In this document: positions 8,778-17,509 of the stretch, in pieces | Numbering within the stretch: the stretch's first letter is position 1 | Layout of the letters: each line of letters opens with the position of its first letter | Assembly: GCA_017461565.1 (NCBI GenBank) | Contig: JAFTXQ010000002.1 | Coordinates: 62,001-126,000 of the forward strand | From: Oscillospiraceae bacterium | GTDB taxonomy: Bacteria; Bacillota; Clostridia; Oscillospirales; Ruminococcaceae | DNA: 64,000 bases | Reading direction: 5' to 3' | Made by a program: the position numbers and the translations under genes | The notes under the pieces: model-generated | Told to the model about the DNA's origin: nothing | Databases searched by the model: none | Seen by the model: only the letters and a program-made list of their open reading frames with translations

Positions 8778-8810
8778 CATTTGTCATTGATGCCGGATCA
8801 ATGACAAATG
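8778..8810. repeat. Perfect 14-base inverted repeat (possible operator)
   Basis: CATTTGTCATTGAT and its exact reverse complement are separated by GCCGG. It lies about 50 bases upstream of the leftward promoter and about 130 bases upstream of the rightward one. It is not followed by a T run on either strand, so it does not look like a terminator. A dimeric regulator site is the most natural reading. Confidence 0.75.
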
Positions 8811-8938
8811 ATAATTCAGGTGCGGATTAATGAAACATTGCAATGCTGTCGTCAATTTAGTCTATCCGAGGGCTCCGGATATCATAACTCCTTGTCCTTT
8901 ACTTTTATTTCAAGTCTTTATCTATACTTAAATTCCCT

Positions 8939-8967
8939 TTGACAAAAGACCCTATATATGCTATACT
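8939..8967 (+). promoter_or_regulatory. Consensus sigma-A promoter of the pyruvyl transferase-FrhB gene
   Basis: TTGACA (8939-8944), 17 bases, TATACT (8962-8967): eleven of twelve consensus positions at the ideal spacing. The leader of about 55 bases carries AAGAAAGAAG just before the ATG at 9030. Confidence 0.8.
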
Positions 8968-9029
8968 TAATTGGATACATAGTGTTATTCCAATATTATA
9001 ATGGATTTTATTAAGAAAGAAGATATATA

Positions 9030-11375
9030 ATGAAACCTATCACGATAGCAATAACTGCCGCTTGCTTCAGCGGCAACAAGGGTGCTGCGGCGATGCTGCA
9101 AAGCTCCATAAAGCAGCTTAAGGAGAGATACGGCGAACAGCTCAATATACTGCTGATGAGTACCTATCCTGCTGCTGACAGAAAGCTTATCGCCGAGATG
9201 CCTGAGAAATACGATTTCATCAAGGTAGTTGGCGCAAAGCCTGAAAAGCTGCTGTTTATAGCGTTTCCGCTTGCTATACTGTATAGCTTCATGCGCTTTA
9301 TTCCGGGATTAAACAAGCTGTTCAGGATGAACAAGATAATCAAGGCGTATTCGCAGGCTGATATAGTTATAGACGAGGCAGGCATATCCTTTGTTGACAG
9401 CCGAGGCTTTATAATGAACACTTACGCTTTCGTGTGTGCGGCAGTGCCCATGCTGTGCGGAGTTCCTGTGGTGAAATATTCTCAGGCACTTGGTACGTTC
9501 AAAAATGGCTGGAACAAGTTTCTTGCAAAGTGGATCCTGCCGAAGATAAAGCTCATCTGCGCACGTGGCAAGATCACGCAGGATAACCTGGCGGGTATCG
9601 GAATAACCAAAAATGTAAAACTGTGCGCCGACGGTGCTTTTTCCATGCCCGACAGTGAACACTGGGCTGAGGAAGTCGACAGGCTCTGCAAATCAGACGA
9701 TTTTTACAATGACAATGTAGTTGCACTTTCAATAAGCAGCGTAGTTCAGGGCAAGTGCGAAAAGATGGGCGTTGACTACAAGGGTTGTATGATAAAGTTT
9801 ACCGACTGGTTAACCGAGCAGGGATACAATGTGCTTCTGATCGCAAATGCCGCTAGAGAGGGCAGCACAAAGCCCCGCAACAACGACCTCATGATATGCA
9901 CCGAGGTGTATGAGTCCGCAAAGAACAAGGATATGCTGCGCTGGTATCCCCGTGAGATGGCTCCCGAGGAGATACGTGAGCTGCTTGCACGAAGCAAGTG
10001 CCTTGTTGCCTCACGTTTCCATGCGATGATAGGTGCGCTTGAGAAATGCACTCCTGTGCTGCTTATCGGCTGGAGTCACAAATACAAGGAAGTTCTCGAC
10101 ATGTTCGGTCTGGGCGAGTACGCAGCGGATTTCTCCTCACTGGAGCTGGAAACGCTCAAGGATAAATTCAACAGCTTCATGGCAGATAACGAAAAGATAC
10201 GTTCAGAGATATCCGCACATCTCCCTGAAGTGCTTGAAAGCTCCCGTGACAATATCCGCTATATAAGCGAGGAGATCGACAAGGTCGCTGCAAAGCAGAA
10301 AAAGGTAAAGCTGCTGGACTTTAATGATCCTGAAAAATACATCGGCGAGCATATTGCCTGTCGCAAGGGATACGCCGCAGACGAAAAGATCAGAGCAAAT
10401 GCAGCTTCTGGCGGAATGATAACCGCTCTGCTGTGCCATCTGCTTGAAACAAAGCAGATAGACGGCGCATGGGTTACACGCAGCGAGATAAAGGATGGCA
10501 AGCTCGGATATAAGACATTTATCGCAACAACAAAGGAACAGCTTATGGAAAGCTCATCCTCTGTTTATATGCACATGCCGCTTCTCAAGCACATTGAGAT
10601 GGCAGAGAAGTTCGACGGAAAGCTTGCAGTGGTGCTTGTTCCCTGTCAGATGAGGGCATTTTCCGCAATGCTGGAGAAGAAGCCGGAGCTTAAAGCAAAG
10701 ATCGCACTTAAGGTAGGTCTTTATTGTAGCGGAAGTCATCACGAAAATGCAACACTCGTGCCTCTCAGAAAAAAGAAGATCTCGCTGGAAAATGCGGTGC
10801 GCATATTCTATCGCCGTGGTCACTGGCGTGGACTCTCTACGGTGGTGTATGCCGATGGCAGCGAAAAGACGCTGTCCTATCCCAAAACGATATGCGCTTA
10901 CAAGAACGCATATTTCTTCAGCCGTGAGAGCTGCATGGTATGCCAGGACCATTACTGCAATGCGGCGGATATCAGCTTCGGTGATATCTGGCTGAAGGAA
11001 ATGAAAAAGGACCCTATCAAGCACACAAGCTGCGTTATCCGCAATCAGAAGGCGCTTGATATGTTCAACTCGGCTGTAAAAGCAGGTGCGATAGTGGCTT
11101 CCTACATCGATGACACAAGGATGGTGCGCAGTCAGAAGCGTGCGCTGGTATTCAAATTCAACCTTGCAAAGGCAAAGCAGAAGATGTTTGCAAAGCAGGG
11201 CAAGAATATAGAGCTGGACACATCCTCAAAGTGCAAATGGAACCACCGTCTTGCGTGGAAGCTTGGCTGGCGCAACATGGAATTCAGCCGTGACAAACTT
11301 AAGAAGCTGGAAAAAATGCCGACGTGGTTTGTGTACTACTATATGTGCTTCATCCGTGTCCTGCTGAGCTTCTGA
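9030..11375 (+). CDS. Polysaccharide pyruvyl transferase fused to FrhB-like (F420 hydrogenase beta) domain
   Basis: A 781-residue two-domain protein. Residues 1 to about 410 resemble the polysaccharide pyruvyl transferase (CsaB/WcaK) family: CFSGNKGAAAMLQSSI near the N-terminus, then DIVIDEAGISF, SQALGTFKN and, near 330, SRFHAMIGALEKCTPVLLIGWSHKY. These enzymes add pyruvate ketals to cell-surface sugars. Residues from about 430 to 720 resemble the FrhB/FdhB domain: NAASGGMITALLCHLL, VVLVPCQMRAF and SCMVCQDHYCNAADISFGDIW, with cysteines near 634, 637 and 642. The separate N-terminal ferredoxin domain that many FrhB proteins have is absent. The last 60 residues are basic. The FrhB domain may bind flavin or an Fe-S cluster; its role in glycan work is not known. 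It is cotranscribed with the next gene (10-base gap). Confidence 0.8.
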   Translation: MKPITIAITAACFSGNKGAAAMLQSSIKQLKERYGEQLNILLMSTYPAADRKLIAEMPEKYDFIKVVGAKPEKLLFIAFPLAILYSFMRFIPGLNKLFRMNKIIKAYSQADIVIDEAGISFVDSRGFIMNTYAFVCAAVPMLCGVPVVKYSQALGTFKNGWNKFLAKWILPKIKLICARGKITQDNLAGIGITKNVKLCADGAFSMPDSEHWAEEVDRLCKSDDFYNDNVVALSISSVVQGKCEKMGVDYKGCMIKFTDWLTEQGYNVLLIANAAREGSTKPRNNDLMICTEVYESAKNKDMLRWYPREMAPEEIRELLARSKCLVASRFHAMIGALEKCTPVLLIGWSHKYKEVLDMFGLGEYAADFSSLELETLKDKFNSFMADNEKIRSEISAHLPEVLESSRDNIRYISEEIDKVAAKQKKVKLLDFNDPEKYIGEHIACRKGYAADEKIRANAASGGMITALLCHLLETKQIDGAWVTRSEIKDGKLGYKTFIATTKEQLMESSSSVYMHMPLLKHIEMAEKFDGKLAVVLVPCQMRAFSAMLEKKPELKAKIALKVGLYCSGSHHENATLVPLRKKKISLENAVRIFYRRGHWRGLSTVVYADGSEKTLSYPKTICAYKNAYFFSRESCMVCQDHYCNAADISFGDIWLKEMKKDPIKHTSCVIRNQKALDMFNSAVKAGAIVASYIDDTRMVRSQKRALVFKFNLAKAKQKMFAKQGKNIELDTSSKCKWNHRLAWKLGWRNMEFSRDKLKKLEKMPTWFVYYYMCFIRVLLSF

Positions 11376-11385
11376 GAGGGGAAAA

Positions 11386-12375
11386 ATGAAAGTAAAGTTA
11401 GATAAAAAGAAGATACTCAAAGCCTGCAAGATACTGTTCGGCGTGCTGGTAGTGGTCTTCCTCGTGTGGTACTTCTGGAAGAACTGGGACGAGTTCTCCG
11501 AGAAGATAGCTAATGTGGATATCGGGATATTCGTATTCTCGATGCTGTTCTATTTTGTCTACAAGATAACGCTTGCTTCGCTGTGGCATTATATAACGAA
11601 GATAAACGGCTGCTCCATAAAGTACGAAAAAGCGATAACCAGCTACCTGTATTCCATCCTCGGAAAATACATCCCAGGAAAGGTATTCATGCTTGCGGCA
11701 CGTCTGACCTACTATAAGGAGGAGGACGCTCCGCTGCCCAAGGTAACAGTCTGCTTCTTCATCGAGAATGTCTGCACGTTGCTGGGTGCGGCGATGCTTT
11801 TCATCGTGTCGCTGTTCTTCTTCCCGAACGAGCTGCTTGAAAACTACAAGTGGATAACGCTGTTGCTGATAGTTGCTTTCTTCGTGTGCATACATCCGAA
11901 GATAATCAATTTTTTCCTGCGTATCATCGGCAAGCTGTTCAAGAAAAACCTTGAGATACCGATGAAGTATTCGCAGATGCTGAAGGTCGTGCTTCTGTTC
12001 ATCGGAAACTGGCTGATAATCGGCGTTGGCTTCTTTATCCTTACAAAGTCCATCTATCCTGCGGTGGAAATGTCGCATCTGCTGTTCTGTGCGGGAATAT
12101 GGGGCGTTTCGGCTATCATGGGTATCCTTGCGATATTCGCACCTTCGGGTCTCGGAGTGCGTGAGGGCATCATAGTGGCAGGGCTTATGCTGATAATGCC
12201 CGAGAGCGAGGCTATGATAATCTCGGTGGTATCCCGTCTGTGGCAGACCATACCCGAGCTTCTGCTGGTGCTTATGGCATTCATCTGGGCACGCATACGG
12301 AATATGTCAAAGATAAGGCTTAAAAAGAATGGTGATGGGCCATCAGATGAGCAGCAGGAAAAGCTTTCCGAATAA
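11386..12375 (+). CDS. Flippase-like membrane protein (LPG synthase TM domain, UPF0104)
   Basis: A 329-residue protein with about eight membrane helices and no soluble catalytic domain. It matches the lysylphosphatidylglycerol synthase transmembrane family (UPF0104/AglD-like): an N-terminal helix, YLYSILGKYIPGKVFMLAAR in place of the usual GR..P..aG..., and near the C-terminus IFAPSGLGVREGIIVAGLML, the highly conserved PxGlGvrE motif. Stand-alone members are found in glycan and lipid gene clusters and are proposed to move or recognise lipid-linked intermediates. GAGGGG precedes the ATG. The coupling to the pyruvyl transferase-FrhB gene suggests a joint role in surface polymer assembly. Confidence 0.85.
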   Translation: MKVKLDKKKILKACKILFGVLVVVFLVWYFWKNWDEFSEKIANVDIGIFVFSMLFYFVYKITLASLWHYITKINGCSIKYEKAITSYLYSILGKYIPGKVFMLAARLTYYKEEDAPLPKVTVCFFIENVCTLLGAAMLFIVSLFFFPNELLENYKWITLLLIVAFFVCIHPKIINFFLRIIGKLFKKNLEIPMKYSQMLKVVLLFIGNWLIIGVGFFILTKSIYPAVEMSHLLFCAGIWGVSAIMGILAIFAPSGLGVREGIIVAGLMLIMPESEAMIISVVSRLWQTIPELLLVLMAFIWARIRNMSKIRLKKNGDGPSDEQQEKLSE

Positions 12376-12380
12376 TGATC

Positions 12381-12411
12381 GACCGCCCTCGGTATCGGGG
12401 GCGGTCGTTGT
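12381..12411 (+). terminator. Terminator of the pyruvyl transferase-flippase operon
   Basis: GACCGCCC at 12381-12388 pairs with GGGCGGTC at 12399-12406; two further pairs extend the stem to ten. It is followed by GTTGTTAT. The stem starts 6 bases after the stop codon. The T run is modest. Confidence 0.65.
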
Positions 12412-12412
12412 T

Positions 12413-12447
12413 ATAAAAAGCACAAACTCCCCGAGCTTTGCTCGGGG
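12413..12447 (-). terminator. Terminator of the secreted Big2 protein gene
   Basis: CCCCGAGC (12429-12436) and GCTCGGGG (12440-12447) around a TTT loop. Read leftward, the stem is followed by AGTTTGTGCTTTTT, a usable T tract. It begins 8 bases after the stop of the gene ending at 12455. Confidence 0.75.
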
Positions 12448-12454
12448 ATATTGA

Positions 12455-13165
12455 TTATTTTACGATAATTTTTATCTTCTGGCTTTTGGTTCCGCACTTT
12501 GCGGTTATCAGGGTCGAGCCTTTCTTTTTAGCTGTTACCTTGCCGTTTGATGATACGGTAGCTATTGAAGGTTTACTGGATTTCCATGTAACTTTACTTC
12601 CGGAGGGAGATACTACCGCACCAAGCTGAAGTGTTGAGCCTTTGTTTACCGTAACGCTGAGATAAGATATTTTGCCCTTTGATGCTGTGGATGATGTGGG
12701 ATAGGTTGCGGTAAGCTTTAAATTACCGTCACCTTTAGAAGAAACTCTTTCAATCCGTATATAATAAGTTCCTTTGCTGACGCCATAGCTTATTGTGCCG
12801 ATAAACTTCTCTGTTACAGAATTCCATTTGCTGTAAAAATAAGAGTCTCCTTTTTGTTTATCTGTCCAATTACTTGAAGTAAGTGTTGCATCAGCAACAG
12901 GGATTTTATTGCCATTAACATCGTACACATAAATATTGCAGTGTTCGATTTCAGCAGTTATATCAAGTTTAAGTATGCCGCTTTTGGCAACATTGATCTT
13001 ATAATCGGCGCAGTCATAATAATTATAGAGTGTTGTTGTTACTGCTTTTCCGCTTGTGATGCTTTTGGCTGTATCTGCTATACCTGCGTTGGCTACAATT
13101 GAAATTGCTGTGATAGTTGTGATCGCAGCCAGAACGATCGCCAATATACGTTTTACCTTTTTCAT
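12455..13165 (-). CDS. Secreted protein with a bacterial Ig-like (Big2) domain
   Basis: A 236-residue exported protein. Residues 1-28 form a signal peptide (KKVKR, hydrophobic core, cleavage near VANAG). About 30-150 resemble a small beta-sandwich like the PPC domain, with YYIRIERVSSKGDGNLKLTATY closing it. About 160-236 form a Big2 repeat with the hallmark VTWKSSKPSIATVSSNGKVT and a C-terminal GSTLITAKCG. Such proteins bind or decorate the cell surface. No sortase or dockerin motif is visible. AGGAGG lies 9 bases upstream of the ATG. A consensus promoter precedes it with a palindrome at its start site, so expression is probably repressible. Confidence 0.8.
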   Translation of the reverse strand: MKKVKRILAIVLAAITTITAISIVANAGIADTAKSITSGKAVTTTLYNYYDCADYKINVAKSGILKLDITAEIEHCNIYVYDVNGNKIPVADATLTSSNWTDKQKGDSYFYSKWNSVTEKFIGTISYGVSKGTYYIRIERVSSKGDGNLKLTATYPTSSTASKGKISYLSVTVNKGSTLQLGAVVSPSGSKVTWKSSKPSIATVSSNGKVTAKKKGSTLITAKCGTKSQKIKIIVK

Positions 13166-13181
13166 AAATATTTACCTCCTG

Positions 13182-13216
13182 AATTTAATAAACCAATTGC
13201 TTTGGTTTATTAAATT
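13182..13216. repeat. Perfect 15-base palindrome at the start site of the Big2 gene
   Basis: AATTTAATAAACCAA (13182-13196) and its exact reverse complement (13202-13216) flank TTGCT. On the minus strand the repeat begins at the last bases of the -10 box and covers the start site and early leader, a classic operator position. In RNA it would form a 5' hairpin, so mRNA protection is an alternative. Confidence 0.8.
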
Positions 13217-13242
13217 ATATCACGATGTTTCAAGCTTGTCAA
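13214..13242 (-). promoter_or_regulatory. Consensus promoter of the Big2 protein gene
   Basis: On the minus strand, TTGACA (13237-13242), 17 bases, TATAAT (13214-13219): a twelve-of-twelve match. Such a strong promoter usually needs a repressor, which fits the overlapping palindrome and the divergent XRE gene. Confidence 0.85.
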
Positions 13243-13315
13243 GCAAAAATATCATTTTGATAGTGAAATATCCAAAGGATCGTTGTACAATAATATCACA
13301 AGGGAGTGATAGCCG

Positions 13316-13603
13316 ATGATCGCTGATAAGATAAAGATACTTCGTGAAAAGCAGGGAATTACACAGGCTGAGCTTGCAAAGAAGTTAGGGGTCACACGTT
13401 CTGGCGTAAACGCATGGGAAATGGGAATTACTGTTCCGTCAACGCAATATATTGTAGAGCTTTCGCTGTTGTTTTCGGTATCGACTGATTATCTTCTGGA
13501 TATGCCACGGACACAAACGGTATCGGTCGAGGGACTGAATGACCGTGAGATCGCTTCTGTTGTTGAAATAATAGATTGTTATAAAGCGTTAAAAAACGAA
13601 TAA
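13316..13603 (+). CDS. XRE-family helix-turn-helix transcriptional regulator
   Basis: A 95-residue DNA-binding protein. The helix-turn-helix spans about residues 5-60: KIKILREKQGITQAELAKKL, then VTRSGVNAWEMGITVPS and FSVSTDYLLDM, the standard XRE/Cro pattern. The C-terminal 30 residues are acidic and probably helical for dimerisation. The ATG follows GGGAGTGAT. It is divergent from the Big2 gene and about 100 bases from the perfect palindrome; it is the obvious candidate to bind there, though this is inference. A weak -10 (TACAAT, 13286-13291) precedes it. Confidence 0.88.
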   Translation: MIADKIKILREKQGITQAELAKKLGVTRSGVNAWEMGITVPSTQYIVELSLLFSVSTDYLLDMPRTQTVSVEGLNDREIASVVEIIDCYKALKNE

Positions 13604-13606
13604 AAA

Positions 13607-13637
13607 ACCACGGCGCATATCCCACGATATGCGCCGT
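13607..13637. terminator. Terminator of the V-ATPase operon, possibly bidirectional
   Basis: A perfect 11-base inverted repeat, 13610-13620 and 13627-13637, with loop CCCACG. Leftward it is followed by GGTTTTTT, a strong T tract, so it ends the V-ATPase transcript 5 bases after the subunit D stop. Rightward it could also stop the XRE transcript. Confidence 0.85.
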
Positions 13638-13641
13638 TATC

Positions 13642-14259
13642 TTATTGCTTTTTAAGCTTCGCCTTTTTGATGACCTTTTGTCTTGAGAACTCTTCTCGCT
13701 CCTTTTCCTCAAGGGCGTTGGTGATAAATCTCACCATGTTTTCAAATTTCGGGATCATTATGTTTTTCAGGGCGTTTGCACGCTTCTGCGTCTTTTTTAT
13801 GGCTATCGCCAGGCGGTAGATGCTGTTTTCGGTCTCCGCAAGCTTTACGGTGATCTCCTTTGCCTTGCTGAAGCAGATGTATGCCTCGTCAAAGGCGGAG
13901 TTGGTGCGGTGCATACCGTAGTGCAGCTCGTACTCCTGCTTTTCTGCGGACAGCTTGGGAAGCTCCACGCCCATGACGCTTCTCACGTTAAGTCTGAGCG
14001 AGCTGTCAACAGGGAACGTCTTTGCGATATCGCTGACTACGCCCATTGAGATATTTGCACGCTGGAGCGCCCTATACGCTGCGGTGTACGTGCTGTCGAT
14101 GCTCTCACGCAGAAGCTTTGCTTCATCTGTAAGCTCTACCATCTCTCTTATCAGAATATTGCGCTTTCTGTCCATCAGCTCGTAGCCCATCTTTGCCTGA
14201 CGCAGGGAGCGCTTTGCTTTTAATAGGTTTCCCTTGGTCGGGAAGATCTGTTCTGCCAA
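13642..14259 (-). CDS. ntpD: V-type ATPase subunit D (central stalk)
   Basis: A 205-residue helical protein of the V-ATPase D family, which forms the rotor shaft turning inside the A3B3 head. The N-terminus FPTKGNLLKAKRSLRQAKMG and the YELMDRKRNILIREM segment are conserved family blocks. The C-terminal coiled coil includes RLAIAIKKTQKRANALKNI, the other conserved block, and a basic tail. The start is a TTG with AAGGAG nine bases upstream; no closer in-frame ATG fits. It is the last gene of the operon, 24 bases after subunit B. Confidence 0.93.
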   Translation of the reverse strand: MAEQIFPTKGNLLKAKRSLRQAKMGYELMDRKRNILIREMVELTDEAKLLRESIDSTYTAAYRALQRANISMGVVSDIAKTFPVDSSLRLNVRSVMGVELPKLSAEKQEYELHYGMHRTNSAFDEAYICFSKAKEITVKLAETENSIYRLAIAIKKTQKRANALKNIMIPKFENMVRFITNALEEKEREEFSRQKVIKKAKLKKQ

Positions 14260-14283
14260 ATCAATACGCTCCTTTCGGCTTTG

Positions 14284-15720
14284 TTATTTTTCTTCGGGAG
14301 CTGCGATCTCCGAAAAGGCATTATTTTCAGTAAAGCGCTTTGCTTTTTCGGGGTCGTACATTTCATCAAGCAGCTTGTCGTCGATACGGTCAAGCTCGTT
14401 TCTCGGAAGCGAGCAGAGAAGATCCCAGCCGAGATCGAGAGTTTCGTCCATGGTACGGTTTTCATCGAAATCCTGCTTCAGGAAATGCTCTTCAAACAGT
14501 CTGCCGAACTCCATATATTTGCGGTCGTTTTCGGAAAGCTCCTCTTCGCCGATGACCGAAGCAAGCGAGCGTGCGTCCTGCACTTTTGCATAAGCGGCAA
14601 AGAGCTGGTTGGACACAGCGGAGTGATCGGCTCTTGTGTAGCCCTCGCCGATACCGTCTTTCATGAGTCGTGACAGTGACAGCAGCACCGAAAGACCCGG
14701 GTATATGCCTCGCTGGTCAAGGTCACGGTCGAATACTATCTGTCCCTCTGTTATATATGCCGTAAGGTCGGGAATGGGATGCGTTATATCGTCGTTGGGC
14801 ATGGTGAGTATGGGTATCTGTGTTACCGAGCCGGTGCTGCCCTCTACAACGCCTGCACGCTCGTACAGTGCCGCAAGGTTGGAGTAAAGGTATCCCGGAT
14901 AACCCTTTCTGCCGGGGATCTCTCCCTTGGAGGAGGAGAATTCACGCAGCGCTTCGGCGTAGGATGTCATATCCGTCATGATGACGAGGATGTGCATATT
15001 CTTCTCATAAGCGAGGTATTCAGCCGCTGTAAGTGCGCACATCGGGGTAAGGATACGCTCGATAATAGGGTCGTTGGAGAGGTTCAGGAACATCGCAACA
15101 CGCTCGATAGCGCCCGTTTCTTCAAACGATCGGCGGAAGTACTCGGCAACATCGTTCTGTACGCCCATTGCCGCAAACACCACGGCAAAATCCGCTCCGC
15201 TCTCATCAGCAAGCTTTGCCTGCTTAACTATCTGCACAGCAAGCTTGTTGTGCGACAGACCCGAGCCTGAAAAGATCGGCAGCTTCTGTCCACGTATAAG
15301 GGTCATAAGTGCATCTATTGAAGATATTCCCGTGTGGATATAGTTTCTGGGATATTGTCTTGCAACGGGATTAAGTGCCTGGCCGTTTACATCTCCCATT
15401 TTTTCAGGGAAAACAGGGCCCAGTCCGTCGATAGGCTTGCCGGCACCGCTGAACACACGCCCCAGCATTTCGGTAGCGAGGGGGATTTCAAGAGGCTTGC
15501 CGGAGAATACCGTTCTGGTGTTTGCGAGGGAAATGCCGTTGGTACCTTCAAAAACCTGAAGTATAACACGGTCACCCTGCATCTCTACAACACGTCCAAT
15601 GCGTTCTGTGCCGTCGTCAAGGCGGATGGAAGCGATCTCGTCGAAGGCTACGCCTGAAACGCCCTCCAGCGCCACCAGAGGACCGTTTATATCCTTAAGC
15701 CCCATGTATTGTAAGCTCAT
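14284..15720 (-). CDS. ntpB: V-type ATPase subunit B (non-catalytic head subunit)
   Basis: A 478-residue regulatory subunit that alternates with A in the head. It has the B-type substitute for the P-loop, [15 protein letters not shown], which lacks the GKT of subunit A, plus [13 protein letters not shown] and [21 protein letters not shown], which are signatures of the B family. The ATG at 15720 follows AAAGGAG at suitable spacing. The open frame extends upstream into the end of subunit A, but that stretch has no B homology. The gap to subunit A is 17 bases. Confidence 0.95.
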   Translation of the reverse strand: MSLQYMGLKDINGPLVALEGVSGVAFDEIASIRLDDGTERIGRVVEMQGDRVILQVFEGTNGISLANTRTVFSGKPLEIPLATEMLGRVFSGAGKPIDGLGPVFPEKMGDVNGQALNPVARQYPRNYIHTGISSIDALMTLIRGQKLPIFSGSGLSHNKLAVQIVKQAKLADESGADFAVVFAAMGVQNDVAEYFRRSFEETGAIERVAMFLNLSNDPIIERILTPMCALTAAEYLAYEKNMHILVIMTDMTSYAEALREFSSSKGEIPGRKGYPGYLYSNLAALYERAGVVEGSTGSVTQIPILTMPNDDITHPIPDLTAYITEGQIVFDRDLDQRGIYPGLSVLLSLSRLMKDGIGEGYTRADHSAVSNQLFAAYAKVQDARSLASVIGEEELSENDRKYMEFGRLFEEHFLKQDFDENRTMDETLDLGWDLLCSLPRNELDRIDDKLLDEMYDPEKAKRFTENNAFSEIAAPEEK

Positions 15721-15737
15721 GTTATTCTCCTTTGCCC

Positions 15738-17486
15738 TCAGACAGAAAGTGTGCGGAATGCCTCGTCCATTTGTCTGAAGCACTGCACGAACATTTCAGG
15801 TCTGTCGTTGGGGATATCATATTTCATCTTTATAAGCCTGTCAAAGAAGCCGAGCGCCGTTATTTCGGATATGGGAACTCCGCTTTTTATTGCAACAAGC
15901 GAAAGCTTGTACAGCTTGCATATAGCCTTCATCATCAGCATCTGCTTTTCGAGCGGAACATAGGTGTCGTCCTTGTGATAAGCGTTCTGCTGTAAAAAGC
16001 CTACACGCACCACTCTTGCTATCTCTATGCTGAGCTTCTGGTCATCGGGAAGTACATCCGCACCTATAAGCTTTACTATCTCCATCAGCTTGTTTTCCTC
16101 AAGCAGTATATTGGATATCTCACGGCGCAGCTGCATGAACTCTCCGCCGACGTTTTGGGTGTAGAAATCAGCAAGATCATCGAGATATTCGCTGTAGCTG
16201 TTGTTCCAGTCGATTGCGGGGTAGTGACGAGCATAAGCGAGAGATTTGTCCAGTGCCCAGAAGCAGCGGACAAATCGTTTGGTGTTCTGAGTAACAGGCT
16301 CGGAGAAATCGCTTCCCTGAGGCGATACGGCACCGATAATGGTCACGCTGCCCTCCTTGCCGTTAAGCGTCTCGACATAGCCTGCACGCTCGTAGAAGTC
16401 GGAGAGACGGGAAGGAAGATATGCGGGGAAGCCCTCCTCGGCGGGCATTTCCTCAAGTCGTCCCGATATCTCACGGAGAGCCTCAGCCCAACGGGAGGTG
16501 GAGTCTGCCATTATTGCGATGTGATATCCCATATCACGGTAGTATTCCGCAAGGGTTATACCCGTGTATATAGACGCCTCACGTGCGGCAACAGGCATAT
16601 TTGAGGTATTTGCGATAAGCACTGTTCTGTCGGTGAGCGGTCTGCCGGACTTGGGGTCTATAAGCTCTGAGAACTCTTCAAGTACCTGAGTCATCTCGTT
16701 TCCACGCTCGCCGCAGCCGATGTATACGATGATATCTGCATCGCACCACTTGGCAAGCTGATGCTGGGTCATGGTCTTTCCTGTACCGAAGCCGCCTGGG
16801 ATAGCAGCAGTGCCACCCTTTGCGATAGGGCAGATCGTGTCGATGACACGCTGACCTGTTATAAGAGGTCTGCTTATCGGCAGGCGCTTTGCAACGGGTC
16901 TGCTCTGCTTGATGGGCCATTTCTGTACCATAGTGAGCGGCAGCTCTGTGCCATCGTCAAGAGTGATCCTGATGATAACGTCGTTTACTTTGTATCTGCC
17001 GTTTTCGGCGGCGAAGGATACTGTGCCGCTGACATTCGGCGGTACCATACAGCGATGTGTGATGAGGGCAGTTTCAGGGCAGGTGCAGTATACATCGCCG
17101 CCTGCAAGCTTGTCGCCTGCTTTTACGGTGACTGTCACATCAAACTCACGCTCCTCGTCCAGCGAGGGGATGGCGCTGCCCTCGGCTACGAATACGCCGT
17201 TAAGCTTTGTCATATCCTTAAGCGGACGCTGTATGCCGTCAAATATATTTGAGATTATGCCTGGACCCAGCGTTGCGCACACGGGTGCGCCTGTGGGTAT
17301 AACAGGCTCGCCTATTTTAAGGCCTGCGGTATTCTCGTATACCTGGATGGTGGTGAAGCCGCTGCTGACGCCTATAACCTCTCCGATAAGGCGCTTGCTG
17401 CCGACATACACCATTTCCAGCATAGAGAAATCCTTAGCGGCCGCTACTTTTACAACGGGGCCGTTTATTGCATGAATAGTATTCAA
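15738..17486 (-). CDS. ntpA: V-type ATPase subunit A (catalytic)
   Basis: A 582-residue catalytic subunit. The P-loop [16 protein letters not shown] sits near residue 230. [18 protein letters not shown] carries the catalytic glutamate region, and [19 protein letters not shown] is the conserved A-subunit block. The family-specific bulge domain between the N-terminal barrel and P-loop is present (about 110-200), which separates it from F-type beta. The start is TTG at 17486, as in subunit D. An ATG ten bases upstream is out of frame. Together with B it hydrolyses or makes ATP coupled to H+ or Na+ movement. Confidence 0.95.
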   Translation of the reverse strand: MNTIHAINGPVVKVAAAKDFSMLEMVYVGSKRLIGEVIGVSSGFTTIQVYENTAGLKIGEPVIPTGAPVCATLGPGIISNIFDGIQRPLKDMTKLNGVFVAEGSAIPSLDEEREFDVTVTVKAGDKLAGGDVYCTCPETALITHRCMVPPNVSGTVSFAAENGRYKVNDVIIRITLDDGTELPLTMVQKWPIKQSRPVAKRLPISRPLITGQRVIDTICPIAKGGTAAIPGGFGTGKTMTQHQLAKWCDADIIVYIGCGERGNEMTQVLEEFSELIDPKSGRPLTDRTVLIANTSNMPVAAREASIYTGITLAEYYRDMGYHIAIMADSTSRWAEALREISGRLEEMPAEEGFPAYLPSRLSDFYERAGYVETLNGKEGSVTIIGAVSPQGSDFSEPVTQNTKRFVRCFWALDKSLAYARHYPAIDWNNSYSEYLDDLADFYTQNVGGEFMQLRREISNILLEENKLMEIVKLIGADVLPDDQKLSIEIARVVRVGFLQQNAYHKDDTYVPLEKQMLMMKAICKLYKLSLVAIKSGVPISEITALGFFDRLIKMKYDIPNDRPEMFVQCFRQMDEAFRTLSV

Positions 17487-17509
17487 TCGGGTTCATTCCT
17501 TTCAGAGAG

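Larger units (their letters stand above)
8664..9029. other. Divergent intergenic region with two promoters and a palindrome
   Basis: This 366-base AT-rich gap separates the leftward isomerase gene from the rightward pyruvyl transferase fusion gene. It contains a leftward promoter, a perfect 14-base inverted repeat, a short imperfect hairpin around 8873-8891 (TATCCG/CGGATA), and a rightward consensus promoter. I see no coding potential or RNA gene in it. Confidence 0.7.

Noticed and set aside
8873-8891. Short hairpin TATCCG/CGGATA as a terminator or riboswitch arm
   Set aside because: Only six pairs with a weak loop and no T run; probably chance.
17484-17496. ATG just upstream of the TTG start of V-ATPase subunit A
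   Set aside because: It is in another frame and does not lead into the subunit A sequence.
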